The position numbers and the translations under genes are program-made. From Pseudarthrobacter sp. GA104 (GTDB lineage: Bacteria; Actinomycetota; Actinomycetes; Actinomycetales; Micrococcaceae), in NCBI RefSeq assembly GCF_009741265.1, contig NZ_WOWL01000001.1, positions 1,302,001 to 1,366,000 of the forward strand: a stretch of 64,000 bases of DNA. Reading direction: 5' to 3'. How positions within the stretch are numbered: the first letter of the stretch is position 1; every line of letters begins with the position of its first letter. This document shows, piece by piece, positions 36,707-46,046 of the stretch. The notes beneath the pieces were generated by a model that was not told the origin of the DNA, searched no databases, and was given only the letters and a program-made list of their open reading frames with translations.

Positions 36707-37363
36707 TTACCGGTACCCCGGGCCCAGCACAACCACCAGGGGAACCTGGAAGTCGGTGCTGCTCACCACGGTGGGGACGCCCAGGAGTTCCGCGAGGGCT
36801 TCCGCGTTGGCCCGTTGGGCTGGGCCGGAGTAGAAAATGATGGAGCCCTGCTGCGGCGCTCCCGCCCAGTTCCCTACCTGTCCCAGGGGCCAGCCGTCCG
36901 CCTGCACGGTTCCGCCTACACGGCTTGCCAGCCCGGCGGTCCCGGCGGCGTTGTAGACCGCCACAGGCTGGGTTTTGTCTACGGACGCAGCCTGCGCCGT
37001 GGGGCGGCTACTGGACCCTGTCCCGGCAGCGGGGACCGTTTCGGATCCGGCGGTTTCAGGCGCGGCGGAGGGCTCAGGCTCCGCGGAGGGCGTGGCGGAC
37101 GCGTCCGGCGCGGCGGAGGGCGTCGACCCCGTTCCGGCCAGCGGAGTTGCTTCGAGGCTCGACGAGGCCTGGCTTGCCGGACCGGCAAACCCCAGCTTGG
37201 GCAGGATCAGGAAGGAAACCAGCCCGATGGCCAGGGCAACGCATCCCACCGCCAGGACGGGCCACAGCCGGACCCGTGACGGAGCAGAGGCTGTGCGATG
37301 GACACCTTGTCGCGACGCGGTCTCCGGGACCTTGTCGAATTCATCGCGGGCGTATTTGGTCAT
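36707..37363 (-). CDS. LytR C-terminal domain membrane protein
   Basis: This 218-residue protein has a cytoplasmic N-terminus of about 32 residues, one transmembrane helix (LWPVLAVGCVALAIGLVSFLIL) and a Pro/Ser/Ala/Glu-rich linker (residues 60-125). A LytR_C domain (VAVYNAAGTAGLASRVGGTV, VVSSTDFQVPLVVVLGPGY) follows. The family is linked to cell envelope biogenesis, but this protein lacks the LCP phosphotransferase domain. It lies 51 bases downstream of the DUF3263 gene on the same strand. Confidence 0.9.
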   Translation of the reverse strand: MTKYARDEFDKVPETASRQGVHRTASAPSRVRLWPVLAVGCVALAIGLVSFLILPKLGFAGPASQASSSLEATPLAGTGSTPSAAPDASATPSAEPEPSAAPETAGSETVPAAGTGSSSRPTAQAASVDKTQPVAVYNAAGTAGLASRVGGTVQADGWPLGQVGNWAGAPQQGSIIFYSGPAQRANAEALAELLGVPTVVSSTDFQVPLVVVLGPGYR

Positions 37364-37413
37364 GGGAAAGAGACATCCTTGTGTGTTGCTGCTGAGGAAC
37401 CAGCGTGAGCGTC

Positions 37414-37743
37414 TTATGCGTCGGACCCCAGGCGCCGTGCAGTGCGTGCACGGTGACGCGACGTACGTAGTCTACGCAATCTCTTGACCAGCATGGGGTC
37501 ATGCGCGAGCGCATCCTCGGTATCGATCAGGGCGTTGAGGAGCTGGTAGTAGTGTGTCGCGGAGAGATCGAAGAGTTCCCTGATGGCCTGCTCCTTGGCA
37601 CCGGCGTACTTCCACCACTGCCGTTCGAGGGCGAGCATCTGCTGGTCACGCTCGCTCAGGGGGGAATCCCGCAGCGTGAAATCCGGCAGGAGGGCGTCCC
37701 GCTGTTCCTGCTCCGGCAGGTGCTCCCGAGCTGGTTCCGCCAC
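37414..37743 (-). CDS. DUF3263 family protein
   Basis: This 109-residue protein matches DUF3263, an actinobacterial family that looks like a helix-turn-helix protein: LSERDQQMLALERQWWKYAG, KEQAIRELFDLSATHYYQLL. The basic tail (RLRRLRTSRHRARTARRLG) suits nucleic-acid binding. The start is taken as GTG at 37743 with GGGAGAG upstream. It is upstream of the LytR_C gene and divergent from ung, a conserved neighbourhood in the group. Function unknown. Confidence 0.9.
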   Translation of the reverse strand: MAEPAREHLPEQEQRDALLPDFTLRDSPLSERDQQMLALERQWWKYAGAKEQAIRELFDLSATHYYQLLNALIDTEDALAHDPMLVKRLRRLRTSRHRARTARRLGSDA

Positions 37744-37870
37744 GGCGCACTCTCCCTTGCTGGTTACGTAAAATGTCTGACCCCCATGCTACGGACGAAT
37801 AACACTGTTGTCATTTGTGCCGGGCGGCCTGCCGGACCGGGGCCGGCGGCCGCCCTGCGAGAATGGGACG

Positions 37871-38641
37871 GTGTTTGAATCAGATGCCCTTTTCGAACTG
37901 GCGCAGGATCCGCCGCGCGGGCAGGGTTTCGCCGAACTGGCGCAGCTGCCGCTGAAGGAGCTGATGGCGCCTGACTGGGCAGACGCCTTGGCGGGCGTGG
38001 AAAGCGGACTCCGCGGCGTGCTCACTTTCCTTGCCGACGAAGAGGCGGCCGGGCACACGGTGCTGCCGGCGCCGTCGAACGTCCTGCGGGCCTTCCGCCA
38101 GCCCCTCGCGTCGGTGAAAGTCCTGATGGTGGGGCAGGATCCGTACCCCACGCCGGGGCATGCCGTCGGCCTGGCCTTCTCCGTTGATCCGCACGTCCGG
38201 CCCATCCCGCGGAGCCTGGCGAACATCTACCGGGAGCTGGAGGCGGATCTGGGAATTCCCGCGAGGGTCCACGGCGACCTTTCCGCCTGGACCGGGCAGG
38301 GTGTGCTGCTGCTGAACCGCGTGATGACTGTAAGGGCCGGAGCCGCAGGGTCGCACCGCAGGAAAGGTTGGGAGGAGATTACGACGGCGGCCGTCCAGGC
38401 CGTGGCCGGGCGGCGGGCTCCGGACGGGTCACGCCTGCCGCTGGTTGCCGTGCTGTGGGGAAAGGACGCGGAGAGCGTGCGTCCGCTGTTGCCGGGGGTT
38501 CCGGCCGTGTCCAGCGCGCATCCCAGCCCCCTGTCCGCGTCCCGCGGCTTCTTCGGTTCGCGGCCGTTCAGCCGCGTCAACGAGCTGCTGCGGGAGCAGG
38601 GTGCCCCGGGCGTAACCTGGGAGCTTCCGCCGGTAGCCTAG
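37871..38641 (+). CDS. ung: Uracil-DNA glycosylase
   Basis: This 256-residue family 1 enzyme removes uracil from DNA. The catalytic water-activating motif is [17 protein letters not shown] (family GQDPYH, here with Pro in place of His), the DNA-minor-groove loop is [18 protein letters not shown], and [10 protein letters not shown] matches the strand that contains the uracil-binding Asn. GTG at 37871 is the start; GAGAAT lies six bases upstream, consistent with a leaderless mRNA. The next gene follows after 14 bases. Confidence 0.95.
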   Translation: MFESDALFELAQDPPRGQGFAELAQLPLKELMAPDWADALAGVESGLRGVLTFLADEEAAGHTVLPAPSNVLRAFRQPLASVKVLMVGQDPYPTPGHAVGLAFSVDPHVRPIPRSLANIYRELEADLGIPARVHGDLSAWTGQGVLLLNRVMTVRAGAAGSHRRKGWEEITTAAVQAVAGRRAPDGSRLPLVAVLWGKDAESVRPLLPGVPAVSSAHPSPLSASRGFFGSRPFSRVNELLREQGAPGVTWELPPVA

Positions 38642-38656
38642 CTTAGGCTTGCCTTA
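38638..38656 (+). promoter_or_regulatory. IdeR/DtxR iron box overlapping the -10 of the siderophore-interacting gene
   Basis: The 19 bases agree with the DtxR/IdeR consensus at 14 positions and include the palindrome TTAGG-CTTG-CCTTA-like core. They overlap the ung stop, a -10-like TAGGCT (38644-38649) and the A of the next gene's ATG, which is six bases after that -10. Iron-loaded IdeR bound here would block the promoter. Confidence 0.7.
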
Positions 38657-39495
38657 TGAGCATTGTTCCCGCCGCCACCAGCGCCACCAAGAAGAGCCGC
38701 CCGCAGGTCAACCTCGCAGTTCTGCGCCGGGAACAGCTCTCGCCCCACATGGTGCGGATTGTTGCCGGCGGGGACGGTTTTGCGGACTTCGTCAACAACG
38801 GCTTCGTTGACCGGTACGTAAAAATTGTCTTCCCGCAGCCGGGCGTCGCCTACCCCTCCCCGCTGGATCTGTGGAGCATCCGCGAGAGCATGCCGCGGGA
38901 ACAATGGCCTTTCACGCGCACGTACACGCTCCGCCGGGTGGATCCCGTGGCCAGGGAGCTCGCCATCGATTTTGTGGTCCACGGCGACGAAGGGCTGGCA
39001 GGACCGTGGGCGGCGAAGGCCCGGCCGGGCGACACCCTGACCTTCACCGGGCCGGGAGGGGCGTACAACCCTGCCCCGGACGCTGACTGGTACCTGTTCG
39101 CCGGGGACGAGGCGGCATTGCCCGCCATTGCGGCGTGCATAGAGTCGTTGCCGGCTGAAGCCGCCGGCCTCGCCTTCCTTGAGGTCGATTCCGACGCCGA
39201 CATGCAGCAGATTGCCGCCCCCGCAGGAGTGAAGCTCCACTGGCTGTTCCGTCGAGGCGTCCCTGCGGGCGAAAGCGGCCTGCTGGTGCAGGCGGTGGCA
39301 GGGGCGGACTGGCCCGCTGGCCGGGTGGACGTTTTTGCCCACGGCGAGCGCGGCTACATGAAGGCGCTGCGTGATGTGCTCTTTGTACAGCGCGGCCTTG
39401 AACGCAAGCAGGTGTCCCTGTCCGGTTACTGGGCGAAAGGCCGTGTTGAGGACGATTTCCAGGCGGAGAAGAAATTACCCGTAGGGCAGATCTGA
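38656..39495 (+). CDS. Siderophore-interacting protein (FAD-dependent ferric-siderophore reductase)
   Basis: This 279-residue SIP-family flavoprotein releases iron from imported siderophores by reduction in the cytoplasm. The FAD-binding half has RTYTLRRVDPVARELAIDFV (flavin stacking R-x-Y-T) and GPWAAKARPGD. The NAD(P)H half has YLFAGDEAALPAIAA, and the C-terminal family signature is SGYWAKGRVEDD. ATG at 38656 lies within an iron box, so it is expected to be induced by iron starvation. Confidence 0.94.
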   Translation: MSIVPAATSATKKSRPQVNLAVLRREQLSPHMVRIVAGGDGFADFVNNGFVDRYVKIVFPQPGVAYPSPLDLWSIRESMPREQWPFTRTYTLRRVDPVARELAIDFVVHGDEGLAGPWAAKARPGDTLTFTGPGGAYNPAPDADWYLFAGDEAALPAIAACIESLPAEAAGLAFLEVDSDADMQQIAAPAGVKLHWLFRRGVPAGESGLLVQAVAGADWPAGRVDVFAHGERGYMKALRDVLFVQRGLERKQVSLSGYWAKGRVEDDFQAEKKLPVGQI

Positions 39496-39531
39496 ACAGG
39501 AAGATCCAGCCAGGCAGATCCTGGCAGCCGG

Positions 39532-41034
39532 TCAGCGGCGGCGGGCGCGGCGCCGCTCGTTGCTGGCAAGGCTGCGGGTCAGCGGCCGCGCCAGCGTGTC
39601 GCCAAGGACGATCCCGCCGGCCGTTCCCAGGACAATGGCTCCGGCGTTGAGCATCCCGCCGGCACCCAGCAGGATCTCGGCTTCCTCGATGGTGAGCACG
39701 TACATGGACCGGAAGATGGTGAGGCCCGGCAGCAGGATCAGCGCTGCGGGCACGGCCACCACCAGCTGGGGGGCACCCATCCTCAGGGCAACGACGCGGG
39801 CCAGCAGGCCGATGGCCACTGCGGCCAGGGCGGGAGAGAACCGGTCCCCGATGCCCAGCAGTCCGCCGCCCAGCAGCACGAAGTAGCCGGCTACCCCCAC
39901 CGCCGCGGTGGGGAGCAGGAGCCGCCAGCTGGTTTGTTCCGTGACCCCGATGGCCATCACCGCCACGGCAACAAGGATGACCAGCACCCACAGGTCGTAG
40001 GCCGGCGGAAAGGTCTGCGTCACGTCAATGCGCTGCATGCCGGTCAGCTCCCCGACCACGAAGGCGACGGCGATGCCTGCCACGATGGCTCCAAAGGTGA
40101 GCAGCGTGGACAGGAACCGTCCCGCGGCCGTAACAGGGAAGCCGTTGATGGCGTCCTGCACTGAGGAGACGAGGCGTCCCGTGGGCAGGAGCAGGAGGAT
40201 GCCTCCCACCACCACGATGGCCGGCGATGCTGTCAGGCCGAACTGCCAGAGGACCAGCGCCAATTGCGTCACCACAAAAGAGCAGCTGGCCGTTATGAAG
40301 AAGTCGGGAACCCGCCACCGGCCCAGCTGGCGGGCCAGCAGGCTCACTCCGATGTTGGCTGCGAACGCTATGGCAGAGGACACCGGTCCGCCGCCCAGCA
40401 CGGCAACGAATGCCGCTGCGAACACGCCGAACGCCGCCGTCACCATCCAGCGCGGGAACGGCTTGGGGCTGGTGATGGCCTCGTCCAGGCGTCGGATTGC
40501 CTCGTCCCTGCCCACTCCCCCGGCGACGATGTCGGTCACCAGCTGGTGGACCTTGGCCAGGCCGGCGTAGTTGTTGGTCCAGGAGCGGACCACACGCAGC
40601 AGTGCGATGGGTGTCTGGTCCTTAGGGGCGTAGTTGATGCCAACGGACTGGTTGGTGATGTCCACCTCGATGTTCTTCAGCCCCAGGGCGGCGGTGACGG
40701 CAATGATGCTGGTCTCCACTTCCAGGGCACCCGCACCATAGCGGAACATGGTTTCTGCCAGGTGCAGGGCGAAGTCCAGGGTCTTGCGGGCGGAGGTGTC
40801 CACCCCTCCCACCTGGATCGTGGGATTCGCGTAGGGGCTGCCGGTGAGCCTGTCCACGATGCTCAGGGGAGCCGTGGGCGGGTTTTCACCCTGGACCAGG
40901 CGACGCAGCATTCTCCTGGCCGCAGCGTTTTGCCGCAGCTGGGAGGGAGTCAGCGGCTCGGTCTTGGGCAGGCCGTCCGTGTTCGGCCTGGCCTTCGGGG
41001 ATCCGGCGCCGGGGCGCTCGGGTCGCTCAGTCAT
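39532..41034 (-). CDS. thrE: Threonine/serine exporter ThrE family
   Basis: This 500-residue protein has a soluble N-terminal region to about residue 190 (ALHLAETMFRYGAGALEVE, YAGLAKVHQLV, with the hydrolase-like fold of ThrE) and about ten transmembrane helices. It exports threonine and serine using the proton gradient. The arginine-rich C-terminus lies in the cytoplasm. It lies 36 bases upstream of the FemAB gene direction and may share a transcript with it. It complements serine synthesis and breakdown genes in the window. Confidence 0.92.
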   Translation of the reverse strand: MTERPERPGAGSPKARPNTDGLPKTEPLTPSQLRQNAAARRMLRRLVQGENPPTAPLSIVDRLTGSPYANPTIQVGGVDTSARKTLDFALHLAETMFRYGAGALEVETSIIAVTAALGLKNIEVDITNQSVGINYAPKDQTPIALLRVVRSWTNNYAGLAKVHQLVTDIVAGGVGRDEAIRRLDEAITSPKPFPRWMVTAAFGVFAAAFVAVLGGGPVSSAIAFAANIGVSLLARQLGRWRVPDFFITASCSFVVTQLALVLWQFGLTASPAIVVVGGILLLLPTGRLVSSVQDAINGFPVTAAGRFLSTLLTFGAIVAGIAVAFVVGELTGMQRIDVTQTFPPAYDLWVLVILVAVAVMAIGVTEQTSWRLLLPTAAVGVAGYFVLLGGGLLGIGDRFSPALAAVAIGLLARVVALRMGAPQLVVAVPAALILLPGLTIFRSMYVLTIEEAEILLGAGGMLNAGAIVLGTAGGIVLGDTLARPLTRSLASNERRRARRR

Positions 41035-41070
41035 TGTCCCTCCTCCCGTTGTGGTGGTGTGCAGGCGGCG

Positions 41071-42384
41071 TCAGGCGGAGCGCTTCAGCGGCAGCTTGCC
41101 CAGCACGACGCGTGCGGCGCCTGCTGCCATCCGGGCCAGCTTGTTGGCGTGGAACACGGCGGGCCGGACGGGCAGCACGAAGTCGCCCAGGAGCTGCACC
41201 ACTTCCCCGCCGAAGCCCTTCTTGAAGGCGTAGCCCCCGTGGCCTTCCTCGTCCTGGCCGGAGATGCCGAACGTCCCGTAGAAGTTGTACCTCGGGTACC
41301 CCTTTTCGAGGGCGTGGAGCATCATTCCCCAGTACAGCGAGGTAGCGCCGTTGAAGTAGATGTAGTCCTGCACCGTGCCGCCGATGACGCAGACCACCTC
41401 GTCGCCGTAGCAGACGAAGTGGATGGCGGCCACCGTGGCCACGCCCACCGAGTCGGGAAAGCGTTCGATGTCCTTCAGGCTTCGCTCGTAGCTGTCCACC
41501 AGGTCCTGGACCACTTTGAGGCGGTTGTTCTTCTTTTTGCTGCCTGTCTCCGCCACCTCCTCGCGCAGTTCATCAGCGGTGGCTGATTCCGCGGCAAGCC
41601 GCTCCGTGATGGACTTCCGGTAGGCGGGGATGTCGATCTTGGCCATCATGAGCTTGGTGAACTCAGGCGACGTCGTGCTGAGCAGCTGCTCGTAGTAGGC
41701 CCTTTCCCGGTAAATAAAGCCCTTTTCGTCACCGGCCCGGCTCAGGGCGCCGTAAAACTCGTCCAGAGTGTCCAGGGTGGCCTGTTCCAGGAAGACGCCG
41801 TTCTTTTCGGCCTTCCGAATGGCCTTCCGGGTCCGATAGCTGGTGCCCATGATCAGTTCTTCCGCGTCCTGGATGCCTTCCAGGTTCTTGATGAACATCC
41901 AGTTCACGTTCACGAAGTTCATGTCCAGGCCCTGGTGCCGGAAGCCCAGCCCGCCGAGCTGTGCCACCAGCGGCCTGTTGTCCTCGATCTCGGGATGCTC
42001 GGCACCATCGGCGTCACGCGCAATGTACCTGAGGTTCGGGGAGATCCGCAGTTCGGCGGCCTTGCGCTCCGCTGCGCGTTTGCGGAGGAGTCCGACGACG
42101 GCACGCACCAGGTCAGGGTCCGTGTAGTCCATCAGGGGTCCCTTGGCGCATTCGCAGACTGTGTACCCCAGCCGGGTGGTGGTGTAGTTCAGTTTCCCCG
42201 CTGCAACCAGTTCGCCGTGCTGCCGGACCCCGAAAAGCTCCACCTGCTGTCCCCTGGCGCGCTGGAACCGGGCAAAGTCAACAGACTGGAGAAAGCTGTT
42301 CTGCGGGTGCTTCAGCGCGAACTGCTCGAATTCGGCATCGCTGAGCACGGCGAACTCGAGATCGGCGGCGGGGACTGCATTCAA
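41071..42384 (-). CDS. FemAB-family peptidoglycan branch aminoacyltransferase
   Basis: This 437-residue GNAT-fold enzyme adds an amino acid from aminoacyl-tRNA to the stem-peptide lysine or ornithine of lipid II. It has two GNAT subdomains (SFLQSVDFARFQRARGQQVE at the start, VCVIGGTVQDYIYFNGATSL and YPRYNFYGTFGISG near the end) separated by a long helical arm around residues 240-300 (EVAETGSKKKNNRLKVVQDL) that resembles the tRNA-binding coiled coil. It is one of two adjacent FemAB genes, 102 bases apart. Confidence 0.9.
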   Translation of the reverse strand: MNAVPAADLEFAVLSDAEFEQFALKHPQNSFLQSVDFARFQRARGQQVELFGVRQHGELVAAGKLNYTTTRLGYTVCECAKGPLMDYTDPDLVRAVVGLLRKRAAERKAAELRISPNLRYIARDADGAEHPEIEDNRPLVAQLGGLGFRHQGLDMNFVNVNWMFIKNLEGIQDAEELIMGTSYRTRKAIRKAEKNGVFLEQATLDTLDEFYGALSRAGDEKGFIYRERAYYEQLLSTTSPEFTKLMMAKIDIPAYRKSITERLAAESATADELREEVAETGSKKKNNRLKVVQDLVDSYERSLKDIERFPDSVGVATVAAIHFVCYGDEVVCVIGGTVQDYIYFNGATSLYWGMMLHALEKGYPRYNFYGTFGISGQDEEGHGGYAFKKGFGGEVVQLLGDFVLPVRPAVFHANKLARMAAGAARVVLGKLPLKRSA

Positions 42385-42486
42385 GGAGTTACCTTCTTCA
42401 CGGATAAGAGGCTTGGCAAATGGCGGGCGGCGGGCGAGGTCGGTCGGGATGGGCAGGGCAGCCGGCGGGGGCGCTCCTGCTCGCGG

Positions 42487-43575
42487 TCAGTAGAACTGCT
42501 GGCCGGTGCGGGCGGTTTCGATCCGGCGGAAGACCTTCTCTGCTCCGTTGACCCAGAGCCGGTGACTCAAGGGCGAGAGAACGTAGTCGTGGCATCCCAC
42601 GAAGTCGGTGACCGTCTTGGTGAAGCTGGTCTTGAACATGCCCATGCCGTACAGGTTGTGGGTCTTGTCCTTGATCTGGGAAGCCGGCGGGGTCCCGCAG
42701 AAGTCGTATTCCGTGCAGCCCAGCTCCTGCATGCGGCGGATGGCGGCCCACTGCACCAGGTGGGAATCACCGTATTGCTTGCGGTTTTGGGTCGAACCGC
42801 CGTCCTTATAGGTGGCTTTGGCCCCGTAATTGATGACGAAGGCTCCCACGCTGGGCTTTCCGTCCTCGTAGGTGAAGAAGAAACTGCCCTGGCCCCGTTT
42901 GCAGAATTCGTCCCAGAAGGCTGCGTAGTACTCGTAGCTGCGCAGGGGCATGGAGCCCTTGGCCTTGACGGTGTCGGCCATGAGGTCATAAAGGGCCCGG
43001 TAGGTTTCCGGGCCGTGTTCTTCGCGGACCACTTCGCAGCCTTCCCGCTCAGCGCGGCGGATGGCGTTGCGGGCGCGGGAGGAGATGGCCTTGAACACTG
43101 CCTCTTCCGGTCCGGAGATGTCCAGCAGGGCCGTGGAGTCGTTGGACTGGATGTTGGGTGCCTTGACCAGGCCTGCGTCTTGCAGGTGGGCCTGGGCCTC
43201 GTCGGAGTCGACGACGTCCGGCTCGATCTTGATGGTGAAGACGTTGAGCTTCCGGCTACGGACGAAAGCCGCACAGGCTTCCAGCGCTGCCTTCAGGTCA
43301 TCAGCTGCTGCCAGGTCCGGGCCCTTGATGAGGTACCAAAGCCGGCCGAGCAGCGGGAAACTCTTTTCGAGTACCAGGTTGTAGCTGGCGGTTGCCGCGT
43401 TCTCCAGCACCAGGAACCGGACTTTCCAGCCGCTGGCGTTCTTGACTGAGGCATATGCGGCGGACTGCAGCATGTTGCCGCCGTTGGGATTGGCCGTGAC
43501 GTGCTTGTCCCAGTTTTCAATTTCCTCGGCGGTGGCGAATCGTGCGGTGAATTCTCGCAAGGGGGCCGTGTCCAA
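42487..43575 (-). CDS. Second FemAB-family peptidoglycan branch aminoacyltransferase
   Basis: This protein of about 362 residues has FemAB hallmarks FTARFATAEEIENWDKH, GGNMLQSAAYASVKNASGW and YDFCGTPPASQIKDKTHN. It lacks the coiled-coil arm of its neighbour, so the pair probably adds successive residues of the peptidoglycan bridge. The start is uncertain: the frame extends to a TTG at 43629, but a -10-like TAGACT just upstream of that suggests the transcript starts later, so TTG at 43575 is preferred. Confidence 0.88.
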   Translation of the reverse strand: MDTAPLREFTARFATAEEIENWDKHVTANPNGGNMLQSAAYASVKNASGWKVRFLVLENAATASYNLVLEKSFPLLGRLWYLIKGPDLAAADDLKAALEACAAFVRSRKLNVFTIKIEPDVVDSDEAQAHLQDAGLVKAPNIQSNDSTALLDISGPEEAVFKAISSRARNAIRRAEREGCEVVREEHGPETYRALYDLMADTVKAKGSMPLRSYEYYAAFWDEFCKRGQGSFFFTYEDGKPSVGAFVINYGAKATYKDGGSTQNRKQYGDSHLVQWAAIRRMQELGCTEYDFCGTPPASQIKDKTHNLYGMGMFKTSFTKTVTDFVGCHDYVLSPLSHRLWVNGAEKVFRRIETARTGQQFY

Positions 43576-43728
43576 TCGGTTTCGTGCGCGGTTCGGTACT
43601 CGTGTCTGCGTGCGGACATGCAGCCTCAAGTCTAAAGCCTGATGCCGTCCCGGCTTTTCAGCAGCCGGCCCGAGCCTGCCGTGGCCCGTGCCCTTGACTC
43701 GGGTGGACCGGTTGGCAAGGGTGGAGGC

Positions 43729-44274
43729 ATGCAGCCGAAGCGTGAAGAGTCGTCATCCCCGCCGGGTGGAAGCGACCAGCCGTACAGCGCGCGGGTCCAG
43801 GCAGCGGTGCTGGCCGGATTCCTGGCGGCATCCTTCCTGGTGGCCGGGCTCGGCGGATTCTCCACCATTGACAACGTGAACGGATGGTATGCCACGGCTG
43901 ACAAGGCGCCCTGGTCCCCGCCCAACTGGCTCTTCGGCCCGGTATGGACTCTGCTCTACACAGCCATGGCGGTGGCTGCCTGGCTTGTGTGGCGGAAGAG
44001 GGCTCCCAAGACCAGGCCGGCGTTAACGGCCTACGCGGTCCAGCTGGGCCTGAACCTTGCCTGGACTCCGGTGTTCTTCGGCCTGTATCCCGCTATGGGT
44101 ACGGCTGCCCTGTGGCTGGCCCTGGGCATTATCGTGGCCCTGATCGCCGCGGTCACGGTGACTGTCCTCTACTTCGGCCCCATCAGCCGGACCGCGGGAC
44201 TGCTGCTGCTCCCCTACATTGCCTGGCTGGTCTTTGCGTCCACCTTGAACTGGTGGGCTGCGGCCCACAACTGA
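43729..44274 (+). CDS. TspO/MBR tryptophan-rich sensory protein
   Basis: This 181-residue membrane protein has five predicted helices and the family motifs WSPPNWLFGPVWTLLYTAMA (near residues 65-85) and QLGLNLAWTPVFFGLY. TspO proteins bind porphyrins and influence stress responses. A charged N-terminal tail of about 20 residues precedes helix 1. ATG at 43729 follows GGTGGAGG. It is divergent from the FemAB gene and convergent to sdaA with 13 bases between stops. Confidence 0.93.
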   Translation: MQPKREESSSPPGGSDQPYSARVQAAVLAGFLAASFLVAGLGGFSTIDNVNGWYATADKAPWSPPNWLFGPVWTLLYTAMAVAAWLVWRKRAPKTRPALTAYAVQLGLNLAWTPVFFGLYPAMGTAALWLALGIIVALIAAVTVTVLYFGPISRTAGLLLLPYIAWLVFASTLNWWAAAHN

Positions 44275-44287
44275 AGGTTCAACGCTG

Positions 44288-45727
44288 TCAGCATTCGACG
44301 ACGTTGACGGCGAGGCCGCCCATGGCCGTTTCCTTGTATTTGGAGCTCATGTCCTTGCCGGTCTCCCGCATGGTCACGATGACCTCGTCCAGCGAAACCC
44401 GGTGCGAACCGTCGCCCCAGAGCGCCATCTTCGCCGCGTTGATCGCCTTCGCCGCCGCGATCGCGTTCCGTTCAATGCAGGGCACCTGCACCAGGCCCCC
44501 GATCGGATCACAGGTCAGGCCCAGGTTGTGCTCCATCGCGATCTCCGCGGCGTTCTCCACCTGCGCCGGAGTCCCGCCCATCACCTCCGCCAGCCCGGCG
44601 GCGGCCATCGACGACGCCGACCCCACCTCGCCCTGGCAGCCCACCTCAGCCCCCGAAATCGACGCCTGCTCCTTGTACAGGACCCCCACCGCACCCGCGG
44701 CGAGCAGGAACTTCACCACCACATCCTCCCGGTCCACCCGGGACGCGTTCTCCATCCCCGGCGCGAAATGCAGCGCGTAATACAGCACCGCCGGGATGAT
44801 CCCCGCCGCCCCGTTCGTCGGCGCCGTGACCACCCGCCCGCCCGAGGCGTTCTCCTCATTGACCGCCAGGGCGATCAAATTAACCCACTCCTGCCAATAC
44901 TTCGGATCATGAAACTCCCCGGCCCCGTCGCCTTCGTCCTCGGACCCGGCCGGCCGGGAGCTTTCCTTCCGCAGCCGGTCATACCAGTCCGGGGCCCGGC
45001 GGCGGACCTTCAACCCGCCCGGCAGCACCCCCTCACGCTTCAAGGACGCGGCCACACACCCCTCCATCACCGAATAGATGTGCAGCAGGCCCGCCCGGAT
45101 CTCCCCCGGGGTGCGGCTGTCCTCCTCGTTCACCCGCATCACATCACTGATGCCCAGCCCCGTCTCCCGGCAATGCTCCAGCAACTCCGCCGCGGTCCGG
45201 AACGGCAACGGCAGCTCCTTCTTGGACTCCTCCAGCTCCAGCTGGGCCGCGTCCTCCTCGCCCTCACGGACAATGAACCCGCCGCCCACCGAAAAGAACG
45301 TCGCCGCATGCAAAACCTCGCCCGACGCGTCGGAGACCGTGAACGTCATCCCGTTCGTGTGCCGCGGCAGGACAGTCAACGGCCGCAGCACCATATCCTT
45401 CACCCCATACGGCAACGCCACCGCACCGGCCAGCTGCAGCAACCCCGTCTCCGCGATCGCCGCCAGCCGCTCCTCCACCTCCTCCGGCAAAATCAACTCC
45501 GGATGAAACCCCTCCAAACCCAACAAAATGGCCGTCATCGTCCCATGCCCATGGCCCGTCGCCGCCAACGACCCATACAAATCCACCCGCAACGACGCCA
45601 CCCCCGCCAGCACCCCCGAGCCCTTGAGCTCCTCAGCAAAAACAGCAGCAGCCCGCATCGGCCCCACAGTATGAGAACTCGAAGGTCCGATCCCAATGGA
45701 AAACAGATCAAAGACGCCAACAGCCAT
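44288..45727 (-). CDS. sdaA: L-serine ammonia-lyase, iron-sulfur dependent
   Basis: This 479-residue single-chain enzyme deaminates L-serine to pyruvate. The N-terminal beta subunit-like domain starts [20 protein letters not shown]. The alpha domain has [20 protein letters not shown] and [19 protein letters not shown], which supply [4Fe-4S] cysteines. The last residue is a cysteine (VNVVEC), matching the C-terminal Cys that caps the cluster in type 2 enzymes. ATG at 45727. It is downstream of gcvT on the same strand, beyond a 319-base gap. Confidence 0.96.
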   Translation of the reverse strand: MAVGVFDLFSIGIGPSSSHTVGPMRAAAVFAEELKGSGVLAGVASLRVDLYGSLAATGHGHGTMTAILLGLEGFHPELILPEEVEERLAAIAETGLLQLAGAVALPYGVKDMVLRPLTVLPRHTNGMTFTVSDASGEVLHAATFFSVGGGFIVREGEEDAAQLELEESKKELPLPFRTAAELLEHCRETGLGISDVMRVNEEDSRTPGEIRAGLLHIYSVMEGCVAASLKREGVLPGGLKVRRRAPDWYDRLRKESSRPAGSEDEGDGAGEFHDPKYWQEWVNLIALAVNEENASGGRVVTAPTNGAAGIIPAVLYYALHFAPGMENASRVDREDVVVKFLLAAGAVGVLYKEQASISGAEVGCQGEVGSASSMAAAGLAEVMGGTPAQVENAAEIAMEHNLGLTCDPIGGLVQVPCIERNAIAAAKAINAAKMALWGDGSHRVSLDEVIVTMRETGKDMSSKYKETAMGGLAVNVVEC

Positions 45728-45908
45728 GCGCTTGGTTCCTAACTAGAGAGTTCGTGGCGGGGTTGGGTGGCGGGTGACCGAATTCCTCCGCGTGCCCGGG
45801 CCCACGCCGTTCGGGTTCCCTGGCCGAGCTTGCGAGGCGAGGGGAATGGCGGGGAGCACGTCTCCGGAATCCACCCAGTCGCCTGGACCACTCACCTGAG
45901 CGAAGGAC

Positions 45909-45988
45909 CCGCTGAGCGTCAGCGGAGCCGGACTTTTCGAAAGCCTGCGTCAAAGCGACGAAGGAGCAGCAGGCGTGAAAATGTCCGG
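45909..45988. repeat. Palindrome-rich segment between gcvT and sdaA
   Basis: Two hairpins lie side by side. One is CCGCTGA-GCG-TCAGCGG (45909-45925). The second is a nested structure: outer arms CCGGAC/GTCCGG (45928-45933 with 45983-45988) plus TTTC/GAAA, with an inner GCCTGC/GCAGGC stem. The remaining part of the 319-base gap (45728-46046) has no supported gene. It may be a terminator-like or repeat element. Confidence 0.6.
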
Positions 45989-46046
45989 TCCGCCGACGCG
46001 GACGCAACCACGATCTTGCCGGCCAAGGTGACCACGGGGAGGCGCC

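Noticed and set aside
44402..45742. 446-codon open frame opposite sdaA
   Set aside because: The product is almost entirely Arg, Pro, His and Gln, typical of an antisense reading of GC-rich codons.
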